A stretch of DNA of 64,000 nucleotides from an uncultured Lachnospiraceae bacterium (GCA_902796595.1 CADBPM010000031.1:1-64000), one strand, 5' to 3'; positions 20,642 to 31,407 are shown, counted from the stretch's first letter. Notes: generated by a model not told the origin, from the sequence alone. A program made the numbers and translations.

Positions 20642-20717
20642 AATAGCCGACCAAGAATAAACGCTTTCAAGTTGGCCGGCAGAGTGCAGCGTCAGGCAGA
20701 GCCAGATGTTGCAATAA
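20642..20717 (+). repeat. Two-hairpin dispersed repeat, family H copy 2
   Basis: Hairpin 1 AGCCGACCA.../...TTGGCCGGC, conserved CAGAGTGCA, hairpin 2 GCAGCGTC-GGC-AGA-GCC-GATGTTGC, then AATAA. It lies directly upstream of the XpaC gene's ribosome site. Confidence 0.6.
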
Positions 20718-20731
20718 GCAGGGAGAAAATT

Positions 20732-22003
20732 GTGAACAGTAACAATTGGGATAATTCAGGGGATGATCTCCAAAGGATAATTGATGATGCCATTCGTTCA
20801 GGCAATTACAGCAATCTTGGAAATGATGTTGATGATATCATAGAGAGAGTAAAAAGAGAAGCAAGAGAATTTACATCTGCAGCAGCAGGTACGGCAGCAG
20901 ATGTTCTTAACGGTAGCCGCACTACTTTTAAAAAGCAGGGTTTAGGCGGAAATAAGTCATTTGGCAGTAATTTCTTTACATCAGACGGGGGGAGGTATTT
21001 TACCAGAGTAAATTCAAAAGACCTGCCTGTCATATACAAGTCAGATTCGTCAATTCTTGCTGGTGGTGTGGTGAGGCTTGCGCTCGGCATACCTAACATG
21101 TTTGTTTCGGGGATCTCTTTGCTGGGCGGACTTCTTGCAAGCGGTCTGAATATAGGAATGTTGCTTATTGTGATCGCTATTCTTGGAACATGGTTTGGCT
21201 TTTCGACATTTGAAGTATTTAAAGGCAGAAAATTCCTTAAGCTCCGTAAGCTTATGAAGGTGATAAGGTCAATGGGAATCGCCTCAGGAGAAAAGGCTTC
21301 TGTCGATTTAAGGCTTCTTACAGGCGGCTCTAATGACAGTGCGGAGAAGGTAAGAGAAGGTGTAAATTATATGCTTTCAAACGACTGGCTTCCGCAGGGA
21401 CATCTTTCAAATGATGGCAATACACTTATACTTACCAATGATGCCTATGCCATGTACCAGCTTGCCATGAAGAACTATGAGCAGCGCAGTAATGACACAA
21501 AGAGAGAAGCTTTTAAAAAGGAAGAGAGAGAAGCTTCAGATAATAAGGGGACTCTTTCACCTGAAGTGCGTGCAGTAGTAGATAGCGGACGTGATTACAT
21601 CAGACAGATGCAGGAGCTTAACGACAGGATACCCGGAGTTGAAATTTCTGAAAAGATAGATAAAATAAAGATGCTTACAGAAAGGATCATCAGCAGGGTT
21701 GAGGAGCATCCTGAACAGGTGGCTCAGACAAAGAAACTTATGAAATATTATCTTCCTATGATGATAAAACTTCTTACAGCTTATGCTGAAATGGACAGTC
21801 AGGTACACACAGGAGATAATATACAGAATTCAAAGAAGCAGATTGAGGGAGTGCTCAATAGTCTTAATGATGCCTTTGAAAAGCTGCTTGATAATCTTTA
21901 TGAAGATACTGCTTTTGATGTTGCAAGTGATGTTACCGTTCTTGAAAACATGCTGAAGCAGGAAGGGTTAAAAGAGCAGGAACTTAAGTCTGATGTAAAA
22001 TGA
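20732..22003 (+). CDS. XpaC-like (5-bromo-4-chloroindolyl phosphate hydrolysis) family membrane protein
   Basis: Paired with TelA-type proteins in many Firmicutes; molecular function is not established. The N-terminal 110 residues are polar. Two adjacent hydrophobic segments follow (about 115-160, GISLLGGLLASGLNIGMLLI), then a cytoplasmic C-terminal region with the XpaC pattern (LRKLMKVIRSMG, YMLSNDWLPQGHL). The GTG at 20732 is preferred because AGGGAGAAA precedes it; the longer TTG frame from 20627 would read through repeat H. 423 aa. Confidence 0.8.
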   Translation: MNSNNWDNSGDDLQRIIDDAIRSGNYSNLGNDVDDIIERVKREAREFTSAAAGTAADVLNGSRTTFKKQGLGGNKSFGSNFFTSDGGRYFTRVNSKDLPVIYKSDSSILAGGVVRLALGIPNMFVSGISLLGGLLASGLNIGMLLIVIAILGTWFGFSTFEVFKGRKFLKLRKLMKVIRSMGIASGEKASVDLRLLTGGSNDSAEKVREGVNYMLSNDWLPQGHLSNDGNTLILTNDAYAMYQLAMKNYEQRSNDTKREAFKKEEREASDNKGTLSPEVRAVVDSGRDYIRQMQELNDRIPGVEISEKIDKIKMLTERIISRVEEHPEQVAQTKKLMKYYLPMMIKLLTAYAEMDSQVHTGDNIQNSKKQIEGVLNSLNDAFEKLLDNLYEDTAFDVASDVTVLENMLKQEGLKEQELKSDVK

Positions 22004-22052
22004 TTTTTAAGAATGTTCTGCATAACACTACATTCTGGATAAGGGGAGAAAA

Positions 22053-23276
22053 ATGAGCGATAATCTTGACGAATTTACAAAGGAAGCACCAGTTTTAACA
22101 TTGGATCCGTTCGAAGGAAAGAAAGCAGAGGAAGCACCGGTTTTGACAGCCGAGGCAGATAAGAGCGCGAATCTTGAAATCACACCTGCTGTGAATACAC
22201 CTTCGGTTAAGGAAGGGGCTGCAGAGGAGGCACCGAAGAGCGAAATAGATGAGTCCATGCTTTCGGATACTGAAAAGCAGCAGATTGATAAATTTGTTGA
22301 CCAGATCGATATAAGTGATTCGAACGTTGTGCTTCAGTACGGTGCAGGAGCACAGAAGAAGATGGCTGATTTTTCCGATAAGGCTCTTGAATGTGTAAGA
22401 ACCAAGGATCTTGGAGATACAGGCGATCTTCTTGCAAATGTTGTTACAGAGTTAAAGAATTTTGATGCTGATGAAGAGGGCGGCGGAATCTTCGGATTCT
22501 TTAAAAAGCAGAAAAACAAGCTTGAACTTATGAAGACCCGCTATGACAAGGCTGAGACAAATGTAAACAAGATCTGCGATACCCTTGAAGAGCATCAGGT
22601 TACTCTTATGAAGGATTCAGCAATGCTTGATAATATGTATGAGCTGAACCTCACATATTTTAAAGAGCTTACTATGTATATCATAGCCGGTAAGAAGAAG
22701 CTTGAACAGGTAAGAACCGTAACACTTAAGGAACTTAGCGAGAAAGCATCCAAAACAGGAGCACCTGAAGATGTTCAGGCTGCAAAGGACTGCAAGGATA
22801 TGTGTGAGCGCTTCGAAAAGAAGCTTTATGATCTTGAACTTACAAGAACTGTTGCCATGCAGACAGCTCCTCAGATCAGACTTATTCAGCAGAATGATGT
22901 GCTTATGAGTGAAAAGATCCAGTCTACACTTGTAAATACTATTCCTCTCTGGAAGAGTCAGATGACGCTTGCTCTTGGAATCGAGCATGCAAGTCAGGCT
23001 GCAAAGGCTGAAAGAGCTGTAAATGATATGACTAATGAACTTCTTAAGAAGAACGCAGAGAAGCTCAAGATAGCAAGCGTTGAAGCTGCAAAGGAAAGTG
23101 AACGCGGTATCGTTGACATAGAGACTCTTACAAAGACCAATGAAACTCTTATTTCAACCTTCGATGAAGTTATGCAGATCCAGAAAGATGGACATGAGAA
23201 GAGAGTTGCTGCAGAACAGGAAATGACAAGACTTGAGAGTGAGCTGAAGAACAAACTCCTTCAGATGGCAAAGTAA
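22053..23276 (+). CDS. TelA-family toxic anion resistance protein
   Basis: A 407-residue, mostly helical cytoplasmic protein of the TelA/KlaA family, linked historically to tellurite resistance and often to cell-envelope stress. An acidic, low-complexity N-terminus (1-75, with a repeated EEAPVLT motif) precedes the core VVLQYGAGAQKKMADFSDKA and long coiled-coil segments. It lies 49 bases after the XpaC-like gene, the usual pairing. The physiological substrate is unknown, so 'tellurite resistance' should not be assumed. Confidence 0.85.
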   Translation: MSDNLDEFTKEAPVLTLDPFEGKKAEEAPVLTAEADKSANLEITPAVNTPSVKEGAAEEAPKSEIDESMLSDTEKQQIDKFVDQIDISDSNVVLQYGAGAQKKMADFSDKALECVRTKDLGDTGDLLANVVTELKNFDADEEGGGIFGFFKKQKNKLELMKTRYDKAETNVNKICDTLEEHQVTLMKDSAMLDNMYELNLTYFKELTMYIIAGKKKLEQVRTVTLKELSEKASKTGAPEDVQAAKDCKDMCERFEKKLYDLELTRTVAMQTAPQIRLIQQNDVLMSEKIQSTLVNTIPLWKSQMTLALGIEHASQAAKAERAVNDMTNELLKKNAEKLKIASVEAAKESERGIVDIETLTKTNETLISTFDEVMQIQKDGHEKRVAAEQEMTRLESELKNKLLQMAK

Positions 23277-23280
23277 AGGA

Positions 23281-23362
23281 CTAGCCGGTCATGTTACATC
23301 GCTCTCGCGATGTAACATGACCGGCAGATTATCATATCGAACAGAGTTCGATACGACAATAA
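23281..23362 (+). repeat. Two-hairpin dispersed repeat, family H copy 3
   Basis: Hairpin 1 has perfect 18-bp arms (23284-23301 and 23308-23325) with a six-base loop; hairpin 2 is TATCGAAC-AGA-GTTCGATA; it ends ACAATAA. Starts five bases after the TelA stop. Confidence 0.75.
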
Positions 23363-23397
23363 ACGATCTGGCTTATGTCAGGTCGTTTTTCTTTTAT
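23362..23397 (+). terminator. Rho-independent terminator after the XpaC/TelA pair
   Basis: AACGATCTG/CAGGTCGTT stem (one G-T pair) followed by TTTTTCTTTT. Confidence 0.8.
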
Positions 23398-23475
23398 GAA
23401 GAAGTTCCTTCATCCTTATGCAAGGCAAATCTGCCTCTTAATCATTGACATAAGTAAATACAATAAATATGTTTA

Positions 23476-23504
23476 TTGACAGTGGCTATTTTTGCGACTA
23501 TACT
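23476..23504 (+). promoter_or_regulatory. Strong sigma-A promoter for the purine cluster
   Basis: TTGACA at 23476-23481, 17-base spacer, TATACT at 23499-23504. It leaves a leader of about 150 bases before guaB containing a GAGTATG-GCA-CATACTC-type hairpin. I do not recognise a purine or other riboswitch in that leader. Confidence 0.8.
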
Positions 23505-23601
23505 TTCTAATAAGTTTGCTGAGTTCCGACACTTTATTAAAAAATATAAAGTTTTCAGACAGCAATTAAATCGAGTATGGCAGCATACTCCAGCAATCTG
23601 A

Positions 23602-25112
<1,511 letters not shown>

Positions 25113-25113
<1 letters not shown>

Positions 25114-25826
25114 TGAAAATAAGAGAGATTGGCAGGGAACTGTCATCTACCACTTATCCTGGAAGAGGAATAGTGATAGGTAAGAGCGAAGATGGAAAAA
25201 GCGCGGTGACTGCTTATTTTATAATGGGCAGAAGTAGTAACAGCCGTAACAGAGTATTTAAAGAGGAAGGATTGGGGCTTCGTACAGAAGCCTTTGATCC
25301 TGCCCTGCTTGAAGATCCGAGTCTTATAATCTACTGGCCTGTAAGAGTATATGGCAATTCTACTATTGTTACAAATGGCGACCAGACAGATACTATATAT
25401 AAACTTATGAAGGAAGGCGGTTCTTTTGAACAGGCACTTTCTACCAGAGAATTTGAACCGGATGCGCCGAATTATACCCCGCGTATCTCTGGAATCATGA
25501 ATGTAAGAAATGGAGAGTATGATTATAAGCTTTCAATTCTTAAGAGTGATGATGGAGATCCGGCTCAGTGCAGAAGAAACTTTTTTACATACGATGCACC
25601 AAAGAGCGGTGAGGGTCATTTCATACATACATATATGCAGGATGGTTCACCACTTCCAAGCTTTGAGGGGGAACCTGTAAAGGTTACAGTTAAAGGCGAT
25701 ATAGATGAGTTTACAAAGACAGTCTGGGACAATCTTAATGAGGATAACAGAGTATCTCTTTTTGTAAGATATATCGATATAGTTTCAGGAAAGATGGAGA
25801 CAAGAATTGTAAATCGCAACGTTTAA
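25113..25826 (+). CDS. IMP cyclohydrolase, PurO-like
   Basis: Closes the inosine ring: FAICAR to IMP, the last step of IMP synthesis. Sequence follows the stand-alone IMP cyclohydrolase family (related to archaeal PurO): [34 protein letters not shown] and [10 protein letters not shown]. 237 aa. It overlaps the guaB stop by one base and is followed after 13 bases by a stand-alone AICAR formyltransferase, so the two genes together replace the usual bifunctional PurH. Confidence 0.88.
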
Positions 25827-25839
25827 AAAGGGAAGAGAC

Positions 25840-27018
25840 ATGAGTGAGATTCAGTTAAAATACGGATGCAATCCAAATCAGAAGCCTGCAAGGATCTTTA
25901 TGGAGGATGGAAGCAATCTTCCTGTAGAGGTACTTAACGGACATCCGGGATATATAAATTTTCTTGATGCACTTAACGCAATACAGCTTGTTACTGAACT
26001 TAAAAATGCAACAGGACTTCCTGCTGCTGCATCATTTAAACATGTATCACCTGCGGGAGCTGCAGTAGGAAAGACTTTAAGCGAAGTTGAAAGAAAGATT
26101 TACTGGGTTGAAGATATGGGAGAACTTACTCCGCTTGCAAGCGCCTATGCAAGAGCAAGAGGAGCAGACAGAATGTCTTCATTCGGCGATTTTATAGCTC
26201 TTTCAGATAAATGTGATGTAGCAACTGCAAAGCTTATAAAACGTGAGGTTTCAGATGGAGTGATCGCACCTGACTATGAGGCGGAGGCACTTGAGATCCT
26301 TAAGCAGAAAAAGAAGGGAAATTACAATGTAATAAAGATCGATCCTTCTTATAAGCCGGATAGTGTAGAGCATAAGCAGGTTTTCGGAATCACATTTGAA
26401 CAGGGTAGAAATGACAGCGTATTTACACCTGAGTCATTTAACAATATAGTGACAAAGAAAAAGACTCTTCCTGAGGGTGCTGTGAGAGACCTTATCATTT
26501 CAATGATAACGCTTAAGTATACTCAGTCAAATTCTGTATGTTATGTAAAGGATGGACAGGCTATCGGCATAGGAGCCGGTCAGCAGAGCCGTATCCACTG
26601 TACAAGACTTGCCGGAGACAAGGCTGATAAGTGGTGGCTTCGCCAGAACCCTAAGGTGCTTAACCTTCCTTTTAAGGAAAATATAGGAAGAGCCGACAGG
26701 GACAATGCTATCGACCTTTATACAGGTGAAGATTGCATGGATGTTCTTGCAGACGGTCGTTGGGAAAATATCTTTACAGAAAAGCCTGCTGAATTTGCAA
26801 GAGAAGAAAGAAGAGAATGGATCTCAAAGAATACAGGAGTCAGTCTTGGTTCGGATGCATTCTTCCCGTTTGGCGATAATATCGAAAGAGCTGCAAGAAG
26901 CGGTGTTAAGTATATTGCTGAACCGGGCGGTTCTATAAGAGATGACAACGTTATCGATACCTGTGATGCAAACGGAATCGTAATGGCATTCACCGGAGTC
27001 AGATTGTTTCATCATTAA
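25840..27018 (+). CDS. Stand-alone AICAR formyltransferase (PurH C-terminal domain type)
   Basis: Transfers a formyl group from 10-formyl-THF to AICAR, giving FAICAR. The protein begins [15 protein letters not shown], which in bifunctional PurH is the start of the transformylase half; the catalytic Lys-His pair is in [14 protein letters not shown]. The N-terminal MGS/IMP cyclohydrolase domain is absent, consistent with the PurO-like gene just upstream. 392 aa, the usual size of this lineage-specific form. AGGGAAGAG precedes ATG. Confidence 0.9.
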   Translation: MSEIQLKYGCNPNQKPARIFMEDGSNLPVEVLNGHPGYINFLDALNAIQLVTELKNATGLPAAASFKHVSPAGAAVGKTLSEVERKIYWVEDMGELTPLASAYARARGADRMSSFGDFIALSDKCDVATAKLIKREVSDGVIAPDYEAEALEILKQKKKGNYNVIKIDPSYKPDSVEHKQVFGITFEQGRNDSVFTPESFNNIVTKKKTLPEGAVRDLIISMITLKYTQSNSVCYVKDGQAIGIGAGQQSRIHCTRLAGDKADKWWLRQNPKVLNLPFKENIGRADRDNAIDLYTGEDCMDVLADGRWENIFTEKPAEFAREERREWISKNTGVSLGSDAFFPFGDNIERAARSGVKYIAEPGGSIRDDNVIDTCDANGIVMAFTGVRLFHH

Positions 27019-27020
27019 CT

Positions 27021-27075
27021 GTGATTGCCTTATGGGCAATCACCTTGACACCCAGTCGAGCCCTAAGGGCTTTTT
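27021..27075 (+). terminator. Hairpin plus short terminator after the AICAR formyltransferase gene
   Basis: A nine-bp GTGATTGCC/GGCAATCAC hairpin starts three bases after the stop, followed by a short terminator AGCCC-TAA-GGGCTTTTT at 27059-27075. The second element could attenuate transcription into purE. Confidence 0.65.
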
Positions 27076-27100
27076 GAATGACCGGGGTCTCCTATTAACT

Positions 27101-27246
27101 ATTGTGCACTTGCGCAGCAAGTGTGCCAGGTATCAGCATTTATGCTGATGCAGAATTTGTTTACTCGCGTAGCGAGTGAATCTAGTATCTGCGTAAGCTG
27201 ATACAGAACATAATATCAATTGTGCACTTGCTTTGCGAGTGCACAG
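27101..27246 (+). repeat. Five-hairpin array before purE, family G copy 1
   Basis: Five consecutive hairpins with alternating sequence types: GTGCACTTGC/GCAAGTGTGC (27104), TATCAGC/GCTGATG (about 27131), TTTACTCGC/GCGAGTGAA (about 27160), GTATC.GC/GC.GATAC (27185) and GTGCACTTGC/GCGAGTGCAC (27222). Stems are joined by short AT-rich linkers. A diverged inverted copy precedes pyk. Confidence 0.8.
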
Positions 27247-27263
27247 TAATAGAGGAAAAAATA

Positions 27264-27773
27264 ATGGTAGGAATAGTAATGGGCAGTGATTCTGATCTTG
27301 GAATAATGAAAGCTGCCATGGAAACACTTGATAAATTTGGAATTGAGTATGATGTTACTATTATATCTGCTCATCGCATGCCTGATGTTTTTTATGATTG
27401 GGCAAGTCACGCTGAAGAAAAATATGATGTTATCATAGCAGGAGCGGGCGGAGCAGCTCATCTTCCTGGAATGGCAGCAGCAATAACACCGGTTCCTGTT
27501 ATAGGTGTACCAATCTATACTAAATCACTCGGCGGAGTGGATTCTCTTTATTCTATCGTTCAGATGCCATCAGGCATACCGGTAGCCACAGTGGCTATTA
27601 ACGGAGCTAAAAATGCAGCAGTTCTTGCAGCAAAGATCATATCAGTTAAAGACCCATCAATGAGACAGAAGGTAAAGGACTTCGCAAAAGGATTAAAAGA
27701 CGGAGTTATGGAAAAGAAGTCTAAGATTGAAAATATTGGATGGAAAGCTTATTTAGACGACATGAATAAATAA
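27264..27773 (+). CDS. purE: N5-carboxyaminoimidazole ribonucleotide mutase PurE
   Basis: Converts N5-CAIR to CAIR (class I PurE). Signature MGSDSDLGIMK and SAHRMPD (catalytic His) are present, as is AGGAAHLPGM. ATG 27264 follows AGAGGAAA and gives the standard 169-residue protein; an upstream frame from 27222 would translate part of the hairpin array. First gene after the array in a purE-purM-purN-purD block. purK, expected with class I PurE, is not in the window. Confidence 0.95.
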   Translation: MVGIVMGSDSDLGIMKAAMETLDKFGIEYDVTIISAHRMPDVFYDWASHAEEKYDVIIAGAGGAAHLPGMAAAITPVPVIGVPIYTKSLGGVDSLYSIVQMPSGIPVATVAINGAKNAAVLAAKIISVKDPSMRQKVKDFAKGLKDGVMEKKSKIENIGWKAYLDDMNK

Positions 27774-27830
27774 TGCCGTATTGTGAGGTTTGTAAGCGAC
27801 ATTTATAAGAAAAGTGAGGATAATTCTATT

Positions 27831-28856
27831 ATGGATTACAAAAAGGCAGGAGTTGATATCGAAGCAGGCTACAAGTCAGTAGAACTTATAAAGCAATTTG
27901 TTAAAGCAACAGATCGTCCGGAAGTTTTAGGTGGTATCGGAGGCTTTTCGGGAGCTTTTTCACTTTCAAAGATTAAAGAGATGGATGACCCTGTGCTTCT
28001 TTCAGGAACTGACGGAGTAGGTACAAAGATCAAACTTGCCTTTGTTCTTGATAAGCATGATACTGTTGGTATCGACTGCGTTGCAATGTGTGTAAATGAT
28101 GTGGCATGTGCCGGCGGTGAGCCGCTCTTTTTCCTTGACTATATAGCATGTGGGAAAAATGAACCTGAAAAGATCGCAGATATCGTAAAGGGAGTGGCAG
28201 AAGGCTGTAAAATGTCCGGCTGTGCGCTTATAGGTGGTGAGACAGCAGAGCATCCGGGACTTATGCCGGAGGATGAATATGACCTTGCAGGTTTTTCTGT
28301 AGGACTTGCAGAGAGAAGCGAGCTTATAGATGGACATGACCTTAAAGCGGGCGATGTTATTATAGGTATTGCTTCATCAGGTATCCACAGCAATGGATTT
28401 TCACTTGTAAGACAGGTCTTTGATATAAGTAGAAAAGGACTTGATACCTATTATGAGTCACTTGGTTCTACTCTCGGTGAAGCCCTTCTTAAGCCTACGA
28501 TCATCTATGTAAAGGCACTTAAGGCTATCAAGGATGCAGGCGTAAGAGTAAAGGCATGCAGTCATATCACAGGCGGCGGTTTTTATGAAAATATCCCTCG
28601 TATGCTTAAAGATGGTACAAGAGCTGTGATTGAGAAGTCCTCTTATGAAGTACCAGAACTTTTCAAAATGCTTGCACATGATGGCAAGATTGATGAGCAT
28701 ATCATGTACAATACCTACAACATGGGTGTCGGCATGATGGCGGCTGTTGACAGCGCAGATGTTGATAAGACGATAAACGCTATTAAGGGGACAGGTGAAA
28801 ATGCCTTTGTTGTCGGAAGAATAACAGCTGGCGAGAAGGGTGTTGATCTGGTATGA
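27831..28856 (+). CDS. purM: Phosphoribosylformylglycinamidine cyclo-ligase (AIR synthetase)
   Basis: ATP-dependent closure of FGAM to AIR. Signature GTDGVGTKIKLAF, GIDCVAMCVNDV and GGETAEHPG are intact. ATG 27831 is preceded by GTGAGGA; the in-frame GTG at 27783 lacks a ribosome site and would add 16 residues. 341 aa, normal. ATGA overlap with purN. Confidence 0.95.
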   Translation: MDYKKAGVDIEAGYKSVELIKQFVKATDRPEVLGGIGGFSGAFSLSKIKEMDDPVLLSGTDGVGTKIKLAFVLDKHDTVGIDCVAMCVNDVACAGGEPLFFLDYIACGKNEPEKIADIVKGVAEGCKMSGCALIGGETAEHPGLMPEDEYDLAGFSVGLAERSELIDGHDLKAGDVIIGIASSGIHSNGFSLVRQVFDISRKGLDTYYESLGSTLGEALLKPTIIYVKALKAIKDAGVRVKACSHITGGGFYENIPRMLKDGTRAVIEKSSYEVPELFKMLAHDGKIDEHIMYNTYNMGVGMMAAVDSADVDKTINAIKGTGENAFVVGRITAGEKGVDLV

Positions 28857-29491
28857 CAAGGGTAGCAGTTCTTGTAAGCGGCGGCGGGACCAATCTGCAG
28901 GCTATCATAGACAGCGTGGCAGATGGCAGGATAACAAATGCCAGTATCTCGCTTGTTATAAGCAATAATAAAAATGCCTTTGCCCTTGAAAGAGCAAGGA
29001 AAGCTGGCATAAAGTCTATGCTTATTTCTCCAAAGGACTATACTGACCGCAAACATTTCAACCAGGCTCTCATTGCCGCACTTGATGAATCAAAGATAGA
29101 CCTTGTGGTACTTGCGGGGTATCTTGTTATAATTCCGCCTGAAATGGTAGAAAAGTATCCGAACAGGATAATAAATATTCATCCGTCCCTTATACCTTCT
29201 TTTTGCGGAACAGGCTTTTATGGGCTTAAAGTACATGAGGGGGTGCTTGAAAGGGGAGTGAAGGTAACAGGAGCTACTGTTCACTTTGTTGATGTTGGAA
29301 CTGATTCGGGGCCGATAATCCTTCAGAAGGCTGTATATGTAAAAGAAGGAGATACTCCGGAAATTCTTCAGAGAAGAGTCATGGAGGAGGCTGAATGGAA
29401 GATACTTCCAAAGGCAATAGACCTTTTTGCAAACGGCAGACTTTCGGTAACAGGACACAAGGTTCATATAGAGGGGGAAGTTGAGTTATGA
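28853..29491 (+). CDS. purN: Phosphoribosylglycinamide formyltransferase (GART, PurN)
   Basis: Formyl transfer from 10-formyl-THF to GAR. The N-terminal VLVSGGGTNLQAI binds the phosphate, and the catalytic Asn, His and Asp are visible in NIHPSLIPSF and HFVDVGTDSGPI. 212 aa. Overlaps both purM and purD by four bases, indicating translational coupling. Confidence 0.95.
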   Translation: MTRVAVLVSGGGTNLQAIIDSVADGRITNASISLVISNNKNAFALERARKAGIKSMLISPKDYTDRKHFNQALIAALDESKIDLVVLAGYLVIIPPEMVEKYPNRIINIHPSLIPSFCGTGFYGLKVHEGVLERGVKVTGATVHFVDVGTDSGPIILQKAVYVKEGDTPEILQRRVMEEAEWKILPKAIDLFANGRLSVTGHKVHIEGEVEL

Positions 29492-30786
29492 ATATAATGA
29501 TCATCGGCGGAGGCGGCAGAGAACATGCTGTTGCGTGGAAAGTGGCACAGAGCCCTTTATGCACAAAGCTTTACTGCGCACCGGGCAATGCAGGAATAGC
29601 AGAGGTGGCGGAGTGCGTGGATATCCAGGTCATGGATTTTGACAGCCAGGTGAAATTTGCAAAGGAACATGATGTTGACCTTGTGATCGTAGGACCGGAT
29701 GATCCTCTTGCAAAGGGTGCAGTAGATGCTTTTGAAGATGCAGGTATCAAGGCTTTCGGTCCTCACGCCAATGCTGCAGTGATCGAAGCAAGCAAGGTAT
29801 TTTCAAAAGACCTTATGAAAAAATACAAAATACCGACTGCTGCCTATGAGACCTTTGACAAAGATACGGATGCCATAGAATACCTTAAGAACAAAGCCTC
29901 CTTTCCTGTAGTCCTTAAGGCAGACGGACTTGCACTCGGTAAGGGTGTACTTATCTGCAACAACCTTTCAGAGGCTCTTGATGGCGTAAAAGAGCTTATG
30001 GAGGATAAGAAGTTCGGCAGTGCCGGAAACAGGATAGTTGTAGAAGAATTTATGACAGGTCCGGAGGTTTCTGTACTTTGTTTCTGCGACGGCAAGACGA
30101 TTAAGCCTATGACCTCTGCAATGGATCATAAGAGAGCAAAGGACAACGATGAGGGGCTAAACACAGGCGGAATGGGTAATATTTCACCAAGTCCTTTCTA
30201 TACAGATGATATCGCAGATTTTTGTATGGAAAAGATCTACAAACCTACAATGGCAGCCATGCAGGCAGAAGGAAGACCTTTTAAGGGAGTTCTTTTTGTA
30301 GGACTTATGCTTACAGAAAAGGGACCTAAGGTTCTTGAATACAATGCAAGATTCGGCGATCCTGAAGCCGAGGTCGTGCTTCCAAGGATGAAGAGCGATA
30401 TTGTTGAAATATTTGAGCACTGCGTTGACGGAACCCTTAATGAAGTCAATCTTCAGTTTGAAGATAATGCGGCTGTATGTGTTGTTCTTGCGTCAGACGG
30501 CTACCCTCTTTCATACGAAAAGGAAAAGCCTGTCACAGTTTCCGATGGATTTAAAAAAGAGGGATATGAGCTTTTCCATGCCGGAAGCAAGATGAAGGAT
30601 GGAGTTCTTGTTACAAATGGCGGAAGAGTATTCGACGTTGTTGCTACAGGAAAAGACATCATCGAGGCAAGAAAAAAGGCTTATGAAGCCACTGAGTGGG
30701 TGAATTTTTCAAATAAGTACATGAGACATGATATAGGAAACAAGGCTATAGAGGGCTTAAATAAGTATCGTAAACGAAATAAATAA
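29488..30786 (+). CDS. purD: Phosphoribosylamine-glycine ligase
   Basis: ATP-dependent ligation of glycine to phosphoribosylamine. The N-terminal domain begins MIIGGGGREHAVAWK; an ATP-grasp domain follows with LKADGLALGKGV and EYNARFGDPE (metal ligands). 432 aa. Odd feature: the last six codons and stop (YRKRNK*) lie inside one arm of a dispersed hairpin repeat (family D) that continues downstream, so the native C-terminus was probably altered by the repeat's insertion. Confidence 0.95.
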   Translation: MNIMIIGGGGREHAVAWKVAQSPLCTKLYCAPGNAGIAEVAECVDIQVMDFDSQVKFAKEHDVDLVIVGPDDPLAKGAVDAFEDAGIKAFGPHANAAVIEASKVFSKDLMKKYKIPTAAYETFDKDTDAIEYLKNKASFPVVLKADGLALGKGVLICNNLSEALDGVKELMEDKKFGSAGNRIVVEEFMTGPEVSVLCFCDGKTIKPMTSAMDHKRAKDNDEGLNTGGMGNISPSPFYTDDIADFCMEKIYKPTMAAMQAEGRPFKGVLFVGLMLTEKGPKVLEYNARFGDPEAEVVLPRMKSDIVEIFEHCVDGTLNEVNLQFEDNAAVCVVLASDGYPLSYEKEKPVTVSDGFKKEGYELFHAGSKMKDGVLVTNGGRVFDVVATGKDIIEARKKAYEATEWVNFSNKYMRHDIGNKAIEGLNKYRKRNK

Positions 30787-30862
30787 TTTCGTTTACGATA
30801 AACGTCGCCGAGAATTATTGCGGGATAGAGCAAGCTCTATCCGCAATTATTTTCTTCGCTTA
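30765..30862 (-). repeat. Two-hairpin dispersed repeat, family D copy 1 (reverse orientation)
   Basis: Reverse complement reads TAAGCGAAGAAAATAATTGC..., then GATAGAG-CTTG-CTCTATC, GGCGACG, and a long ATCGTAAA...TTTACGAT hairpin. About 90% identical by eye to the copy at 57686. It overlaps the end of purD. Confidence 0.85.
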
Positions 30863-30884
30863 CTATAAATAAAAGATAGGAAAG

Positions 30885-30913
30885 ATCCGGCAGAAAACTG
30901 CCGGATTTTCTTT
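30885..30913 (+). terminator. Rho-independent terminator for the pur cluster
   Basis: ATCCGGCAG-AAAA-CTGCCGGAT followed by TTTTCTTT. Confidence 0.9.
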
Positions 30914-30917
30914 ACTT

Positions 30918-31053
30918 GCGCGTTTCTGTGAGCCGAGAGAGCTTGCTTTCTCATTTGGTGAGAAGCGCGTCATCATGTAGGATTTGTCCTACTTGATTAA
31001 GTCTAATTCTTTGATTTGCCGGATTAGACACCCTTAATTCCTCTAAATAGAGG
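30918..31053. other. Cluster of hairpins with no recognised gene
   Basis: In the gene-poor stretch 30787-31132, after the repeat and the terminator, four further stems occur: CGCGTTTCT/AGAAGCGCG enclosing GAGAGAGC-rich sequence, GTAGGA-TTTG-TCCTAC, GTCTAAT/ATTAGAC and CCTCT-AAAT-AGAGG. They could be a further repeat or a structured leader of the small membrane protein gene. I do not recognise the family. Confidence 0.45.
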
Positions 31054-31132
31054 TTTAAATATCTGGAGAGATAGTGTATCATTGTAGCTATAAGAAAGAA
31101 AAGAGTTTATCACCCCAACAGAGGAGGGAAAT

Positions 31133-31372
31133 ATGATCACATTAAGCGTAATGTTTATTTTGGCTATGGTTTGTGGACTTGCAGGAGCACTCTTCAAAGT
31201 GATCTGTTGGACATTCAGGGCAGCATTTAATATTGCAGGTTTTGTACTTGCAATAGCGATCGCATTTGCGATAATAGGATTTCTTCTTAAGCTACTTGGA
31301 TTCCTTGGTATAGTAGGAGCTATAATCCTTATCGTCATGGTTTGTGCAAGGGCAGCCAGAAGATATATATAA
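31133..31372 (+). CDS. Small hydrophobic membrane protein, function unknown
   Basis: 79 residues with two to three hydrophobic segments (MFILAMVCGLAGALFKVI, AGFVLAIAIAFAIIGFLL, IVGAIILIVMVC) and a basic end ARAARRYI, suggesting a cytoplasmic C-terminus. GAGGAGGG sits six bases before ATG, a very strong ribosome site, and a terminator follows at once, so it is a monocistronic, well-translated gene. Small proteins of this type are common in Lachnospiraceae; I know of no function. Confidence 0.75.
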   Translation: MITLSVMFILAMVCGLAGALFKVICWTFRAAFNIAGFVLAIAIAFAIIGFLLKLLGFLGIVGAIILIVMVCARAARRYI

Positions 31373-31380
31373 GCATAAAA

Positions 31381-31407
31381 AACACATCCGAGGATGTGTT
31401 TTTTTTT
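31381..31407 (+). terminator. Rho-independent terminator after the small membrane protein
   Basis: AACACATCC/GGATGTGTT stem with a two-base loop and nine or more T. Confidence 0.9.

Noticed and set aside
27101-27246. CRISPR array
   Set aside because: The units are self-complementary hairpins of changing sequence with very short linkers. There are no constant repeats with unique ~30-base spacers and no cas genes.
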